NCBI GenBank assembly: GCA_036936605.1
Contig: JAUPFV010000003.1
Span: 81,700,273 to 81,764,272 of the forward strand
Reading direction: 5' to 3'
Source of the DNA: Limnanthes douglasii subsp. nivea
Lineage: Eukaryota > Streptophyta > Magnoliopsida > Brassicales > Limnanthaceae
DNA length: 64,000 nucleotides
Part shown: positions 1 to 11,492 of the stretch, one piece after another
How the letters are laid out: each line of letters opens with the position of its first letter
Numbering within the stretch: the stretch's first letter is position 1
Program-made: the position numbers and the translations under genes
Notes under the pieces: generated by a model
Databases searched by the model: none
Told to the model about the DNA's origin: nothing
What the model saw: only the letters and a program-made list of their open reading frames with translations

Positions 1-2151
1 GTCTGAATATCCTTCAAGTACAGAAGGAAATCCGGTATAAGTTAAACCATAATTCATGGTTCCTTTCAAATACTTGAATACTCGATTTAAAGTTTGCCAA
101 TGATGCGAACTAGGATTGCTAGTATACCTACTAAGTTTTCCAACAGCAAAGGCAATATCCGGCCTAGTGCTAGTCATGGCATACATAAGACACCCGATAG
201 CTCTCGAGTATTCAAGTTGAGATACAACAATACCTTTATTAGGTAGAAGCTTAAGACTAGGATCTATAGGTGTGCTTACCGGAGAACAATCTTTAAAATT
301 AAATTTATTTAATATCTTCTCAATATAGTGAGATTGAGAAATCGATATACTATTGTTCTTTCGCTTGATTCTTATACCAAGAATCATTTCAGCTTCCCCC
401 AAATCCTTCATCTCAAAGTTAGATGATAAAAAATTATTCGTTTCATTAACCTGATTTTGGTCAGTACCAAAAATCAACATATCATCCACATATAGACAAA
501 TCATAACTCTTTTACCAGAATTATCAAATTTGCTATATACACACTTGTCTGCTTGGTTAAGAATAAATCCATTAGACAATATCACATTATCAAATTTTTG
601 ATGCCAATCTTTTGGTGCTTGTTTCAAACCATACAAAGACTTTTTCAACTTGCATACCTTGTTTTCACAACCAGGCATCACAAACCCTTCCGGTTGTTTC
701 ATATAAATCTCCTCATCCAAATCACCATTCAAGAATGCTGTTTTAACATCCATTTGATGAATTACAAGATTGTATACAGATGCAAGTGCAATCAACAATC
801 TAATAGTGGAAATCCTAGCAACCGGAGCATAAGTATCAAAGAAATCAATGCCTTCCCTTTGTCTAAATCCCTGGATAACCAATCTAGATTTATACCTTTC
901 AATAGTACCATCTACTTTCATTTTTCGTTTAAATATCCATCTATTTCCCAATGATTTGCACCCAGGAGGTAAATCAGCCAACTCCCATGTATTATTATGC
1001 ATGATAGACTCTATTTCATCCTGGATAGCTACTTTCCAGAATGCAGCATCCCTTGATGCCATAGCATCACTAAAAGTCCTTGGATCATCTTCAATAACAA
1101 AACAGTATTGATATTGATAGTCAATCTTATCTCTTGACCCTTCAACTAAATATAGTTGAAAATCAGATCCGTACGACTTAGCTTTTCTGGCTCTAGTACT
1201 TCTCCTTGGTTCAGAAGGTCCAAGTACACAATTGGTACCACTTGATATATTTTCAATTTCACTTGAGTTCCTATTTAAAGAGTTTTGAATCAAATCTCTA
1301 GGTCTAGGTATAGAAATAAATCTCTCTTCATCAAATATTGCATATCTTGACTCGATAACTGTGTTCACCGACACATAGTCATTAGATTCTAACACATAGA
1401 ACCTATATGCAATGGAATGCTCAGCATACCCAATGAAGATACAATCTATACCTCTTTCACCCAAATTTTTCCTTTTAGGTTCAGTGAGTCTTACAACAGC
1501 TCTACAACCCCAAACTCTCAGATAATTTAGTGTTGGAGGCTTCTTAAACCAAAGCTCATACGGGGTCATCTTATTCATTTTAGTAGGAACACGATTCAAT
1601 AAATAACATGCTGTTAACATAGCCTCACCCCAGAATCCTTCACTCAAACCCGAATAGGACAACATGGAATTAACCATTTCTTTCAAAGTCCTATTCTTCC
1701 TTTCAGTTATACCATTTTGTCGTGGTGTATAAGGAGCCGTGGTTTGATGAATTATACCCGTAGACTGAAAATATATAGGATCATAATATTCACCTCCTCT
1801 ATCCGTACGTAGATTTTTAATCAAATCATTCTTATGTAGCTCAACTTCTTCCTTATAGATTTTAAACTTATCAAGAGCTTCATTTTTAGCATGCAACAAA
1901 TAAATGTAGCAATATCTAGATGCATCATCAAGAAAAATAATAACATATTTTTTATTTCTTAATGAATGTGTAGCATGGAAATCACATAAATCACTATGTA
2001 CTAGTTCCAATATTTTGGAAACTCGGTTAACATTATTGAAAGGTTTTCTAGTTATCTTTGTTAACATGCAAGTTTTACATTTTTCATTATTTGCATCAAC
2101 AGGAGGAATAAGGCTCATTTTAGACATGTCTTTTATTCTTTCATAATGAAC
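1..2151 (-). pseudogene. Copia A pol: integrase, reverse transcriptase, start of RNase H
   Basis: This is one open frame on the minus strand from just after the TGA at 2152-2154 to the window edge. Integrase has the CX2C pair (KCKTC), then HSDLCD, RTDRGGE and QNGITERKN, which carry the three acidic catalytic residues. Reverse transcriptase follows, with LVIQGF, the MDVKTAFLNG region and the catalytic YVDD (about 480-495). The frame continues through TRPDIAFAVG to the first RNase H aspartate (GYSD) at position 1. No further stop was found when reading most of this stretch by eye. It is the same frame as the protease segment upstream, separated only by the TGA, so it would be expressed only by readthrough or not at all. 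Confidence 0.9.
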
Positions 2152-2154
2152 ATG

Positions 2155-3051
2155 TCATAATCTAGCATGCCATAATTCTGTTTTATTTATATTTCTACAC
2201 ACACTAGTAGAAGTCATGCAAACAGAATCATTTTCGAACGAAACATTAATATTTAACATAAACATACCATTACATAAATATCCGAATCCCATAAATACAC
2301 CATGTTTTGACAAAACATATTTGCCACTTTCGTACACTTGTTTGAAACCACAATTGTTTAAAACAACACCAGACAAAAGATTCTTTCGAATCCCAGGAAC
2401 ATACAATACATTGTTCAATAATATGTACTTTCCAGAAGTAAATAGTAATTTAACATTTCCTAGTCCTTTGATTGGTTCGGTAGCAACATTTCCCATCTTA
2501 AGTGAAGGTCCATCTTCAATCGGTTGAAAATTACTAAACCATCGAAGATCTTTACATACATGACTTGTTGCTCCCGAATCAACCCACCAAGCAACATCAT
2601 CATCCTGCACATAAAATGCTCCAGATATTAGAGATATATAATTTTGACCAGAATTAGAATTCTGAAATAAAATCTGACCTTGTTGCTTTTCAGGATCCTT
2701 AGATCCACTTGAACCAGCATTGTGTCCACTTGAACCAGCATTGTTCCCACTTGGACCAACATTATTTTTGCCTTTTCCAACTCGACAATCCCTTCTAAAG
2801 TGACCAGGTTTGTCACATTTCCAGCATGCTATTTTAGGCTTTTTGCTGTTGAAATTACTGTTTTTGTTGTTTCCTTTAAACTTTCGTTTATTCCCCTTAT
2901 CTGTATTTCCATTCTTAAAGAATCCGCTGCTTTCAGCCATATTTACAGATGAGTTTCCCACTTGGTTTTTACCCTTGGGATTACTTAATTCATCTTGAGC
3001 CCTTAGAGACTCTTCAATCTTAAAATGACTACCAAGTTCGACTAGAGTCAT
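2155..3051 (-). pseudogene. Copia A gag C-terminus, zinc knuckle and protease
   Basis: This open frame of 298 codons contains a CX2CX4HX4C nucleocapsid knuckle (CWKCDKPGHFRRDC), a stretch of three near-identical NNAGSSGHNAGSSG-like repeats, and the aspartic protease motif WWVDSGATSH. It then runs into the integrase N-terminus, ending LWHARL at a TGA. Its upstream end overlaps gag in a different frame. Since copia elements normally encode gag and pol in one frame, this is a small indel near 3070 rather than programmed frameshifting. The knuckle and protease residues are intact, so only the frame is broken. Confidence 0.85.
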
Positions 3052-3607
3052 TTCTTCCTTGTTGTGTTGTCAGTGTGTGTTTAAAATCCTTCCACGAAGG
3101 AGGCAATTTGTCAATAACAGAAGAAACCGAAATACATTCGTCCATTTTCATATTGTGTTGAACAAATTGACCCAGAATTCTTAGTAGTTCATTATACTGT
3201 TCCATTACAGGTCTAGAGTCAACCATTTTGTAATTTATAAAATTACTAACCAGGAACTTCCTACTAGAAGCATCTTCTGCCATGTATTTTGCTTCTATAG
3301 AATCCCATAATTCTTTTGCAGATTCAACATTTTGGTATACATCAAACAAAGTATCAGACATACCGTTTAATATATGGCCTCGGCAAATGTAGTCATCATT
3401 CTCCCACTTGCTGCGCCTCCTCGTTTGTTCCAATGTTTCATTCTCAGTGATCTCTGGCCAGGGGGTACTCAAGACATACACAACCTTGAGTGTAGTCAAC
3501 AGAAAATGCATCTTTTTCTGCCAGCGTCTGAAATCATGTCCTTCGAACTTGTCCAACTTAGCGAATTTACTTGTCATCTCCTTCGCAGATTCTCCTCCGT
3601 TCGTCAT
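3029..3607 (-). pseudogene. Copia A gag N-terminal region
   Basis: The likely start is the ATG at 3605-3607 (MTNGGESAKEM), eight codons inside a longer open frame. The protein has the copia gag (UBN2-like) signature: KFEGHDFRRWQKKM, then WENDDYICRGHILNGMSD, LWDSIEAKYMAED and VSNFINYKMVDSRPVMEQYN. After DFKHTL the frame shifts and ends within about 14 codons; the correct continuation (EEMTLVELGSH) is in the next frame. Without the shift, gag and pol would form one polyprotein. Confidence 0.85.
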
Positions 3608-3649
3608 CTCTATCTTCATCAACAAGACCAAAATATTTCAATAAAATGT

Positions 3650-4110
3650 AGAAAATAGTGTTTCGTTTCCGGATAATCTCTGAAGTCTTGTAAACAATTT
3701 CTTATTGAAATATTTTTGGGGTTCTCCAAAAATTTCAATTGGATAAAATCAGAGATATATACTTTGAACAGAGAGGATGAAAATGATCTCATCTTCTTTT
3801 CAACAGAACCCATATTTATAAATTCGACCAACCAAAAACAGTTTGGAAGTTAGGGCAGTTAGGGTATCCTAACTGGTTTTGTAATAAAACGGCTATAATT
3901 TAAAATTTGAATAAAACGGTCAAATTTTCAATTTCGAAATTCTGTTGACTTGCAACAATAGCTCGACCCCAGCCAGGGGCTCCGCCCCTTGATCCCGCTA
4001 ATCGTGATATAATCTAACAAGCGTGCACTCCGCACTCTACGACTTGTTTGATAATATATCACGATTAAATAGGTCGACTAGTGGATCCAATTACACTAAA
4101 ATAAATAACA
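3650..4110 (-). repeat. Copia A 5' LTR (left limit approximate)
   Basis: On the element strand the LTR begins TGTTATTTATTTTAG at 4110. It carries a GC-rich hairpin (ggggc/gcccc, 3976-3988) and a 12-bp perfect inverted repeat (3999-4010 with 4056-4067). Near 3818 is a TATA-like TTTATAAAT, which would direct transcription leftward into gag, away from SAUR1. The left limit is uncertain because no second LTR is in view. Confidence 0.7.
3999..4067. other. Inverted repeat inside copia A LTR
   Basis: TAATCGTGATAT at 3999-4010 is an exact reverse complement of 4056-4067. The similarity extends imperfectly inward (AACAAG against CTTGTTT), leaving a loop of about 22 bases. It would form a stable cruciform or RNA hairpin in the upstream part of the LTR. 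Confidence 0.75.
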
Positions 4111-4113
4111 AAG

Positions 4114-4474
4114 TGTCTCCTACCATCCGGAAACAGATCATAATATTATCCTTCATAAACCTCTCATCCTTGCAAATTTTATCATCGAACTTGTAGGACA
4201 GGTCTGTCTGTCAGCCTATAGTCCTTTCAAAGTTTCTAAGCCTTTTATTTCCGTCAAGTTGGTGTGGGGGACAAAACCATGTGAAATGCTTTAATAGTCC
4301 AGCCCCAGCTGATACCACAGGTTAGAGGACATGGATTTCAAATTGAAATGCTATTCTATCTATATATACCCACATGACATTGTTCAACCTCCAAACCCAC
4401 AACTCTTCACATTCCAAATTCATCGATTAAACAAAAAAATACTAAGAAGCTCTAAAATCTTTTTTTTGAGAAAC
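4114..4474 (+). promoter_or_regulatory. SAUR1 promoter region (auxin response motif and TATA box)
   Basis: TGTCTC, the canonical auxin response factor site, lies at 4114-4119. TATATATA is at 4361-4368, 107 bp before the start codon. CACATG, an E-box type core, lies just after the TATA box. The block is conserved in all five units, including the one that lost its SAUR. An ATG at 4331 opens a longer frame in this copy only, but it lies upstream of the TATA box. Confidence 0.6.
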
Positions 4475-4759
4475 ATGGGTGTTCGTCTTCCAGGTGTTGT
4501 TTCTGCTCTCCGACGGTCCGTTTCCTTGACAAAGAAATCAGCTCCGAGAAATTCGGATGTACCAAAAGGCTTCTTTGCAGTTTATGTTGGTACTCATATG
4601 AAGAGATTTGTAGTTCCTGTATCCTACTTGAACCAGCCGTTGTTTCAAGATTTGCTAAGTCGAGCCGAAGAAGAATTTGGATTTGATCATCCCATGGGTG
4701 GCTTGACCATTCCTTGCGACGAAGATCTATTTGTTAGTCTCACTTCTCAGCTTCAATAG
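4475..4759 (+). CDS. SAUR: SAUR family auxin-responsive protein (SAUR1)
   Basis: This is a small intronless gene of 94 codons, a normal length for SAURs. The core is diagnostic: [12 protein letters not shown], then [33 protein letters not shown] and [10 protein letters not shown]. In the known family, such proteins promote cell expansion by inhibiting PP2C-D phosphatases and so activating plasma-membrane proton pumps; that role is inferred here. The N-terminus (MGVRLPG) matches the SAUR group resembling soybean auxin-induced 15A/X10A. The start is the ATG at 4475 because it fits the family and the TATA spacing. The protein is identical to the copies at 13509, 41064 and 61295. The only coding difference I found is the third base of a proline codon (4639: G here and in SAUR5, C in SAUR2 and SAUR4). 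Confidence 0.96.
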   Translation: MGVRLPGVVSALRRSVSLTKKSAPRNSDVPKGFFAVYVGTHMKRFVVPVSYLNQPLFQDLLSRAEEEFGFDHPMGGLTIPCDEDLFVSLTSQLQ

Positions 4760-4792
4760 ATTAAACACACTGGAGGCAAGACAATTTTGTAA
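4756..4792 (+). promoter_or_regulatory. DST-like mRNA instability motif after SAUR1
   Basis: ATAGATT overlaps the TAG stop codon. It is followed by GGAG and then CAATTTTGTAA at 4782-4792. These resemble the three blocks of the DST element known from SAUR 3' UTRs, but their order differs from the consensus, so the assignment is tentative. Confidence 0.4.
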
Positions 4793-5380
4793 AGGCAGAT
4801 TAGCATGTTACATATATACGTTTAGCTGAAATGAGATAGGACACTTGCTGTCATGTAAATAGGATACTCATACATCAATTTTTAACTTTTATCTCCAACC
4901 ATGACTCATGCAAATATTTTGTCTATTTTTAACTTTAATCTCCAACCATCCGGCATGCAAAGTAATGAATCACATCCAAAATAATAACCAAATTTGTTAT
5001 AAAATAACTGACGCTTTTATTTATTTTTTATTCTAACAATTAAACTACTTTGCATTCTATAAAACAAATCAACTGTGGACGATAAACCACCGAAATGAAA
5101 ATACATGAAACCAATAATAGTTTGTACTTTTTTCTTCTTGTAATTTGTTTATATATGATTCTTGTCCGAAGGTGATACATTGGGGCAAATAGTGCGATGA
5201 AATTTGTAAATAGAATAATTTCTAAGTTATTTGGAATTTGAAAAACTAGTGTGTGAATTAAAAAAATTTGAAAAAAAAATAAAGTTTTTTGTTTTTAATA
5301 AAGCGGAAGCCACTAAGTTGTAGTTGTTTTATGCGGTCACTAACTACACGGAATAGTGAAAATTATTACGACACAAGATA
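4793..5380 (+). other. SAUR1 3' flank
   Basis: This AT-rich, non-coding flank is shared by all units up to the copia B insertion point. It includes CATGCAAA-type repeats around 4910-4960. I see no gene. Confidence 0.6.
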
Positions 5381-5876
5381 TGTTGGATCATAAATTTGAT
5401 ATGGTTAAACGGTCCAACCCACTCAATAAAGCCCGTCTATAAAGTATCTTCTAGAACCAATTAAATTAATAATTATTTAGTAGTGGAGGTCGTGTGTAAG
5501 ACCATCTTTAGGTTGAGTGTAAGACGCACTTTTATGTTGAATGTAAGAAACACTTTTACCTTGAGTGTAGTCATGAGGCTGAGTGTTTAAGTATCCATAA
5601 GATCTTAGATAGTGGATCCTTGTCTCCAATATTGTTCTATAAATAGTGGAGCTCTCCCACCATCTACAGCATCACACAAACACACCAAGAAGTAAAGTTA
5701 GAGGGAAAATTAGAGTGAGAGAAAAGAGAGACAAGAATAGTCTCTTGAGTGAAAGAAAAATACTTATCTTCTAGTGTGAGGTGTAAGAGTGTTCTTGTAA
5801 CATTTCTTCTCTTCAATCTATATCAAATTTGCTTGTTTGTTTTTAGTGAGTGTTGTTTTATTATTTTCCGCCAACA
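5381..5876 (+). repeat. Copia B copy 1, 5' LTR
   Basis: Starts TGTTGGATCATAAATTTG and ends CCGCCAACA. TATAAATA lies at 5638-5645, which would start transcription towards gag. It contains about 50 bp (AGAGTGAGAGAAAAGAGAG region) absent from the 3' LTR. Confidence 0.9.
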
Positions 5877-5879
5877 AAG

Positions 5880-5892
5880 TGGTATCAGAGCC
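5880..5892 (+). other. Primer binding site, copia B copy 1
   Basis: TGGTATCAGAGCC, complementary to the 3' end of initiator Met-tRNA, lies three bases after the LTR. Confidence 0.85.
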
Positions 5893-5942
5893 ACAAGCTC
5901 TTTCCAAAATTTTGTTTTTAAATTTTCAACATATTTAAAAAT

Positions 5943-8900
5943 ATGGCAAATGGTGTATCCTCCTTCGAAGTTTCAACACTCAATAACAACAACTACGACA
6001 ACTAGAGTATCAAGATGAAAGCTCTCCTTGGAGCACAGGATGTGTGGGATGCCGTAAAAAAAGGGATGACGAACCCAAAGATGAAGCAAGCCGTACTCAA
6101 GAGGAGAAAACAAATTTGAAGGATTCAAGAAAGAGAGACAAAAAATCTCTCTTCCTCATCTATCAAGCATTAGATGATGATGGCTTCGAAAAAATTCCAA
6201 GCGCATTCTCCGCCAAGCAAGCGTGAGAGAAATTACAAATCTATTACAAAGGAGTCGAAAAGGTGAAAAAGGTACGACTCCAAACATTAAGAGGTGAATT
6301 CGAATCCTTACATATGAAAGCGTCCGAATCTATTTCGGAATATTTCTGAAGAGTAGCAACTGTTTCTAATCAATGGTGAGAAGTTAGAAGATGTGAGAGT
6401 AACAGAAAAAATAAATCGTTCGTTGGATCCTGAATTTGAGCATATCTTCGCGACGATTGAAGAAACTAAAGACTTGGATAAAATGATGATTTAAGAACTT
6501 CAAGGATCATTACAAGCCTATGAAGAAAAGCTCAAGAAGAAACAAGAGATCACCGAGCAACTCCTCAAACTAGAACTGAAGGATATGCATGCAAATCAAG
6601 GAGATGATGGAAACCAACGTGGCTGAGGCAGAGGCAGAGGCTGCGGACGAGGTGGTTATCATGGTCGTGGACGTGGTTGGAATTACAACAACAATAATTC
6701 CAACTAAACTACGAGAAATGATAAAGCTCAACACGAGGTCGTGGAAGAAGAAATCCAAACTCGAGGTATGATAAATCTCAAATCCAATGTTATAAATGTC
6801 AAAGGTTTGGACATTATGCTTCAAAATGCAGAGGCCCCAACAATACAGTTGAGGAGAGGGCCAACTATGTGGAGGAGAAGATGGAGGAAAAAGACATGTT
6901 ACTACTAACATACAAAAAGACTAATGAAGGTCAAGAGAACAACTGGTATCTTGACACTAGTACAAGCAACCATATGTGTGGGAAAAGAAGCATGTCCGTA
7001 TAGATCAATGAAGGAGTGAGTGGAAATGTCTATTTTGGAGATGATAGCAAAATATCAGTGAAAAGAAAAGGTAACATTCTTATTCGTGCAAAAGATGGTA
7101 GTCACCAAATAATTTCAAATGTCTATTACGTACCTAGCATGAAAAACAACATCTTGAGTTTGGGACAACTACTAGAAAAGGGCTATCATATTCATATTAA
7201 AAATTATAGTCTTTTTATGAGAGATGGCAAAGGATACTTAATTGTTAAAGTTCAAATGTCAAAGAATAGAATGTTTCCTTTGAATATTCAAAATTATGTT
7301 GCAAAGTGACTTAAGGCGTGTTACAAAGATTCTTCGTGGCTATGAGATGTTCGATTTGGGAATCTAAACTTTAAAAGTTTAGAGTTATTTCCCAAAAAGT
7401 AAATGGTGAGAGGTTTAACATGCATCAATCATTCGGACCAACTATGCGAAGGATGTTTTCTTGGAAAGCAATTCAGAAAAACCTTTCTAAAGGAGTCAGA
7501 ATAAAGAGTCAAGAAACCTCTCGAGCTTATCTATACCGATGTATGTGGTCCAATCAAGTCGAGCTCTCTAGGTAAAGGTAACTAATTTCTTCTCTTCATT
7601 GATGATTTTTCAAGAAAAACTTGGTATATTTCTTGAAACAGAAATCTGAAGTCTTTAGAATATTTAAGAAGTTCAAAGAAGTTGTGGAAAAGGAAAGCGG
7701 AAATAAGATCAAAGCCATGAGATCTGACTGAGGAAGGGAGTTCACATCCACTGAATTCCAAGAGTTTTGTGAAGCACATGGAATTCATCGCCGCTTGACA
7801 GTTCCTAGAACTCCTCAACAAAACGGTATGGCAGAGAGGAAGAACAGAACAATTCTTGATATGGCGCGAAGCATGCTTAAAAGCAAGAAATTGCCTAAAG
7901 ATTTTTGGGCGGAAGCAGGGGCTTGTGTGGTCTACTTGTCCAACCGATCTACAACAAAAATTGTTTGGGGAAAGACACCACAAGATGCGTGGAGTGGAAG
8001 AAAGCCCAGAATTTCCCACCTGAGAGTATTCGGAAGCGTAACTCATGTCCATGTACCAGACGAACAACGAAGAAAACTCGATGATAAAAGCAAGAGTTTT
8101 ATCTTCATCGGTTAAGACTCAAGTTCTAAACGCTACAAGATGTACAACCCAAACAATAAGAAGGTTGTTATAAGCCGAGACGTTATAGTTGATGAAGAAG
8201 GCGAATGGGATTTGAAGTCTCATACAAACGAGTTCACGTTGTTTCCATAAATTAAAGAAGATGGGCAGACACCAAATGAGAAATCAGAAGATGTTGCTAC
8301 CCCACATGCTTCACCAACAGTAACTACTCATGGAGACTCACCACCTTCATTATTGTCAAATGGTAGTCAAAATGAGAGAGCAGTGGAACGTACAAGAAGC
8401 CTTAGTGATCTTTGTGAAGTAACCAAACCAATGGATAACCTTACATTATTTTGTCTTTTTGCTAATTGTAAGCCAGTGACATTTCAAGAAGCTGCACAAG
8501 AGAAACAATCGAGAGACGCGATGGATGAAGAAATTAGAGCCATCGAGAAAAATGACACATGGGAACTCACCTCACTTCCCAAAGGGTGCAAGACAATAGG
8601 CGTCAGATGGTTATACAAAACTAAGAAAAATGCTAAAGCGGAGATTGAAAAACACAAAGTGAGGCTTGTTGCAAAAGGCTATATTCAAAAGGCGGGAATT
8701 AACTATGATGAGGTATTCGCCCCTGTTGCCCGATTAGAAACTATTAGACTAATAATTTTGTCGGCAGCTCAAAACAAGTGGAAGATACAACAAATGGATG
8801 TAAAGTCAGTATTTCTAAATGGTATCCTTGAAGAAGAAGTCTACATTCAAAAACCATTAGGCTATGAGGTCAAAGGTCACGAAGATAAGGTGTTGAAGTT

Positions 8901-10006
8901 AAAGAAGGCTCTTTACTAGCTCAAACAAGCACCAAGGGCATTGAATAGTAGAATCGACAAGTATTTCCGAAAGAATAGCTTCAACAAATTTTTGTACGAG
9001 CACGCTTTATATACCAAAATTAAATATGAAGATATTTTGATTGTGTGTCTCTACGTGGATGATTTGATCTTCACCGGATGTAGCCCAATCATTTTCGATA
9101 AATTCAAGGAAGTGATGACGAGGAATTCGATATGACAGACTTAGGGCTCATGGCGTACTACCTTGGAATTGAAGTTAAACAACAAAAAATGGAATTTTCA
9201 TCTCGCAAGAAATTTTTGTTAAAGATATCCTGAAGAAGTTTAAGATGGAGAACTGTAGCTCGATAAGCACGCCCATGGAGTTCGGAGTCAAAATATCCAA
9301 ATATGAAGAAGGCGACCGTGTAGATCCAACATTATTTAAAATTTTGGTAGGAAGTCTATGCTATCTAACTCGTACGAGACCAGATATTCTTAATGTAGTT
9401 GGATTGGTTAGCCGCTATCATGGAATCTCCAACAACAACTCATTTTAAGGATGCAAAGAGGATCCTTCGTTATCTGAAAGGTACAATTGACTTTGGCTTA
9501 CTCTATTCAATTTCTAATGATTACAAGCTCGTTGGGTATAGCGATAGTGATTGGGGTGGAGACATAGATAATCGAAGGAGTACTACTGGATTTTTATTTT
9601 TCATGGGAAATATTGCTTTCACATGGATGTCAAAGAAACAACTGATTGTCACGTTATCTACTTGTGATGCGGAATACGTTGTTGCTACTACTTGTGTTAG
9701 TCATACAATTTATCTTAGAAATCTGTTGAAGGAGATAGACCTAACATAAAATAAGCCAATTAAAGTGTATGTCGACAATAAGTCAGCCATTGTTTTAGCC
9801 AAAAATTTAGTATTCCATGATCGAAGCAAGCATATGGACGTTCGCTACCACTACATAAGGGAGTATATTTCAAGAAAGGATGTGCAAGTTGAATATGTGA
9901 AGACACGAGATCAAGCTGCTGATATTTTCACCAAGCCACGGAAAAGCAAAGACTTCAAACGATTAAGGAAACTATTAGGGGTCACGGGATCAAGTATAAG
10001 GGGGAG
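5943..10006 (+). pseudogene. Copia B copy 1 gag-pol remnant
   Basis: Many stops and frameshifts break the frame. Gag starts at the ATG at 5943 (MANGVSSFEVS) and meets a TAG 21 codons later. The zinc knuckle at 6788-6829 still reads CYKCQRFGHYASKC. Protease at 6944 onward reads WYLDTSTSNH, where the catalytic D-T-G-A has become D-T-S-T. The integrase N-terminus has lost its Trp-His pair (TGA in place of Trp). RTDRGGE-type sequence is interrupted by TGA, while QNGMAERKNR is kept. Reverse transcriptase (8353-9135) keeps LYVDDLIFTG with the catalytic YVDD at 9052-9063. RNase H follows (YSDSDWGGD, VDNKSAI). Shared lesions in the other copies show the element was already defective when the array amplified. 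Confidence 0.92.
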
Positions 10007-10448
10007 TGATGGATCATAAACTTGACCCAGTTAAAGGGTCCAACCCACTCAATAAAGCCCATCTAGAAAGCATCTTCTAGAACCAATTAAATTAATATTT
10101 ATTTAGTAGTGGAGGTTGTATGAAAGCCCATCTTTAGTTTAAGTGCAAGACACACTTTTATGTTGAGTTTATGAAACACTTTTACCTTCAGTGTAGTCTT
10201 GAGGTTGAGTGTTTAACTATCCATAAGATCTTAGATGGTGGATCCTTATCTCCACTATGGTTCTATAAATAGTGGATCTCTCCCACCATCTAGAGTATCA
10301 CCAAACACACTAAGAAGTAAAGTTAGAGAGAAATATTTCTCTTTTAATGTGAGGTGTAAGAGTGTTCTTGTAACATTTCTTCTATTCAATCTATATCAAA
10401 GTTGCTTCTTTGTTTTTAATGAGTGTTTTTTATTATTTTTTACCAACA
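10007..10448 (+). repeat. Copia B copy 1, 3' LTR
   Basis: Begins TGATGGATCATAAACTTG after the polypurine tract AAGGGGGAG and ends TTTACCAACA. The second base pair of the canonical TGTTGG start has drifted. Confidence 0.9.
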
Positions 10449-11492
10449 AGACAAACTAAGACATTATTGAAGGAATGAGCGGATCTATGTCGGTAATATT
10501 CTATTTTGGCCAACAACATTTGATCTGACTTTAATGACATTAAAAAAGTGTTCAAGAAAATAGTCGAGACGACTACTTGCAACGGAATTCGATGGAGTTA
10601 ATTAAATCAAATCGGTATAAAAAATGTGAAACCTCATGTCCGAGTAGAAGTCGTAGCACCAGGATTCCTATTAATTTTAAATTAAATTTTGCAGTCCAAA
10701 TAACCCACCAGCAAATCACAACATTTGCGCTTGCATATATTGGGTGCAGCCACAATCAGACGTTCAGATAGATGGGAAAACGAAATCCATTTTTATTTTA
10801 TTTTGGATTGGGTGTTCGGAACTTATAAGGCTAAAATTTGTATTTGGGATTTCTAAGGCTAAAATATGTCTAGCTATATACTGATTTAGCGTTATGATTC
10901 AGAAGAAATTGCTACTAGAACAATGTATTGTTTTTGCATTGGCGACAAATAGGAGCAGACATGGATGCTGGTAGTTCAAATACAAGATCTGAACGACAAA
11001 GATGCATACACCAGTGAACCAGATCCAAATAATGAAGGCGAAGAAAATAATGATCCAACCTCCCAATTTCCTCAATCCTCAGCTAAACGATACGGCAAAA
11101 AAAACTCGAATTATTTTACTATTCAAATTCTTCCTAAAATTTTTAGTGGCAAGTTTTGGAAATTTTGTGGCATCAATATCGCGGACATGAAAGAACAAAA
11201 TTTATAGCATGACCGACGGTAAAATGAAGCTGAAGCTGAAATGGAACCCTATGATATTTAGCAAACATCATAGCTGTTATAAGAAAAGATCTAACGAAAC
11301 AGCTTCAGCTACGTTGTGGAATGGATGTTGGACAAACAAATAAAATCTCTATGTTTTCAAACTTACTTTAAGTATAATAGAAAAATTCTTAATGATTGAA
11401 GAGGAGACATATATGGCCCTTCTCGTAGTATACTTACCTCTTCAGGAAGAATTATCCAGACCATCTAGAAATCTCTAGTCTATATGGCCCTC
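10449..11492 (+). other. U1 flank after copia B
   Basis: Begins with the target duplication AGACA followed by AACTAAGACATTATTG. It is conserved in U2 (19501-20545) and U3 (35680-36722). Short open stretches occur, for example one near 10965 reading YTSEPDPNNEGEENN, but their frames and ends vary between units and I recognise no domain. Possibly a decayed gene fragment. Confidence 0.5.

Larger units (their letters stand above)
1..4110 (-). mobile_element. Ty1/copia retrotransposon family A, 5' part, cut by window edge
   Basis: Minus-strand copia element entering from the left edge and ending with its 5' LTR at 4110. In element order it shows LTR, gag, zinc knuckle, protease, integrase, reverse transcriptase and the start of RNase H. 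The right boundary is set by comparison with the other SAUR units: the unit sequence resumes at 4111 with AAGTGTCTCC, and the element ends in CA (TG on its own strand). Only two coding lesions were seen, a frameshift near 3070 and one in-frame TGA at 2152-2154, so it is fairly young but not intact. The 3' LTR and left target duplication lie outside the window. I found no standard Met-tRNA primer site next to gag. Confidence 0.9.
5381..10448 (+). mobile_element. Ty1/copia family B, copy 1 (full length, dead)
   Basis: Complete plus-strand element with 5' LTR 5381-5876, primer site 5880-5892, gag-pol remnant, polypurine tract 9998-10006 and 3' LTR 10007-10448. It is flanked by AGATA on the left and AGACA on the right, a 5-bp target duplication with one later mutation (AGACA on both sides of copy 2). 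The two LTRs differ in length (496 against 442 bp) and at many bases, so the insertion is old. Equivalent copies sit at the same place in U2, U3 and U4, so the insertion predates the tandem duplication. Confidence 0.93.

Noticed and set aside
4078..4088. ACTAGTGGATCC, similar to a cloning-vector polylinker, suggesting contamination
   Set aside because: Only about 12 bases match, and no vector sequence surrounds it. It lies inside a plausible copia LTR.
4331..4474. In-frame upstream ATG giving SAUR1 a 48-residue N-terminal extension
   Set aside because: The ATG lies upstream of the TATA box. In the other units it reads ACGG and the leader is one base longer, so the frame is not conserved. SAURs normally start at MGVRLPG-type sequence.
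6570..6911. Minus-strand open frame of 113 codons opposite copia B gag (also at 15611 and 31800)
   Set aside because: It is the antisense shadow of the gag zinc-knuckle region and matches no protein family I recognise.
10965..11207. Conserved short open frame (MLVVQIQDLNDKDAYTSEPD) as a host gene
   Set aside because: Its start and end change between units through small indels, and no domain, promoter or splice structure is visible; kept only as an unrecognised flank.
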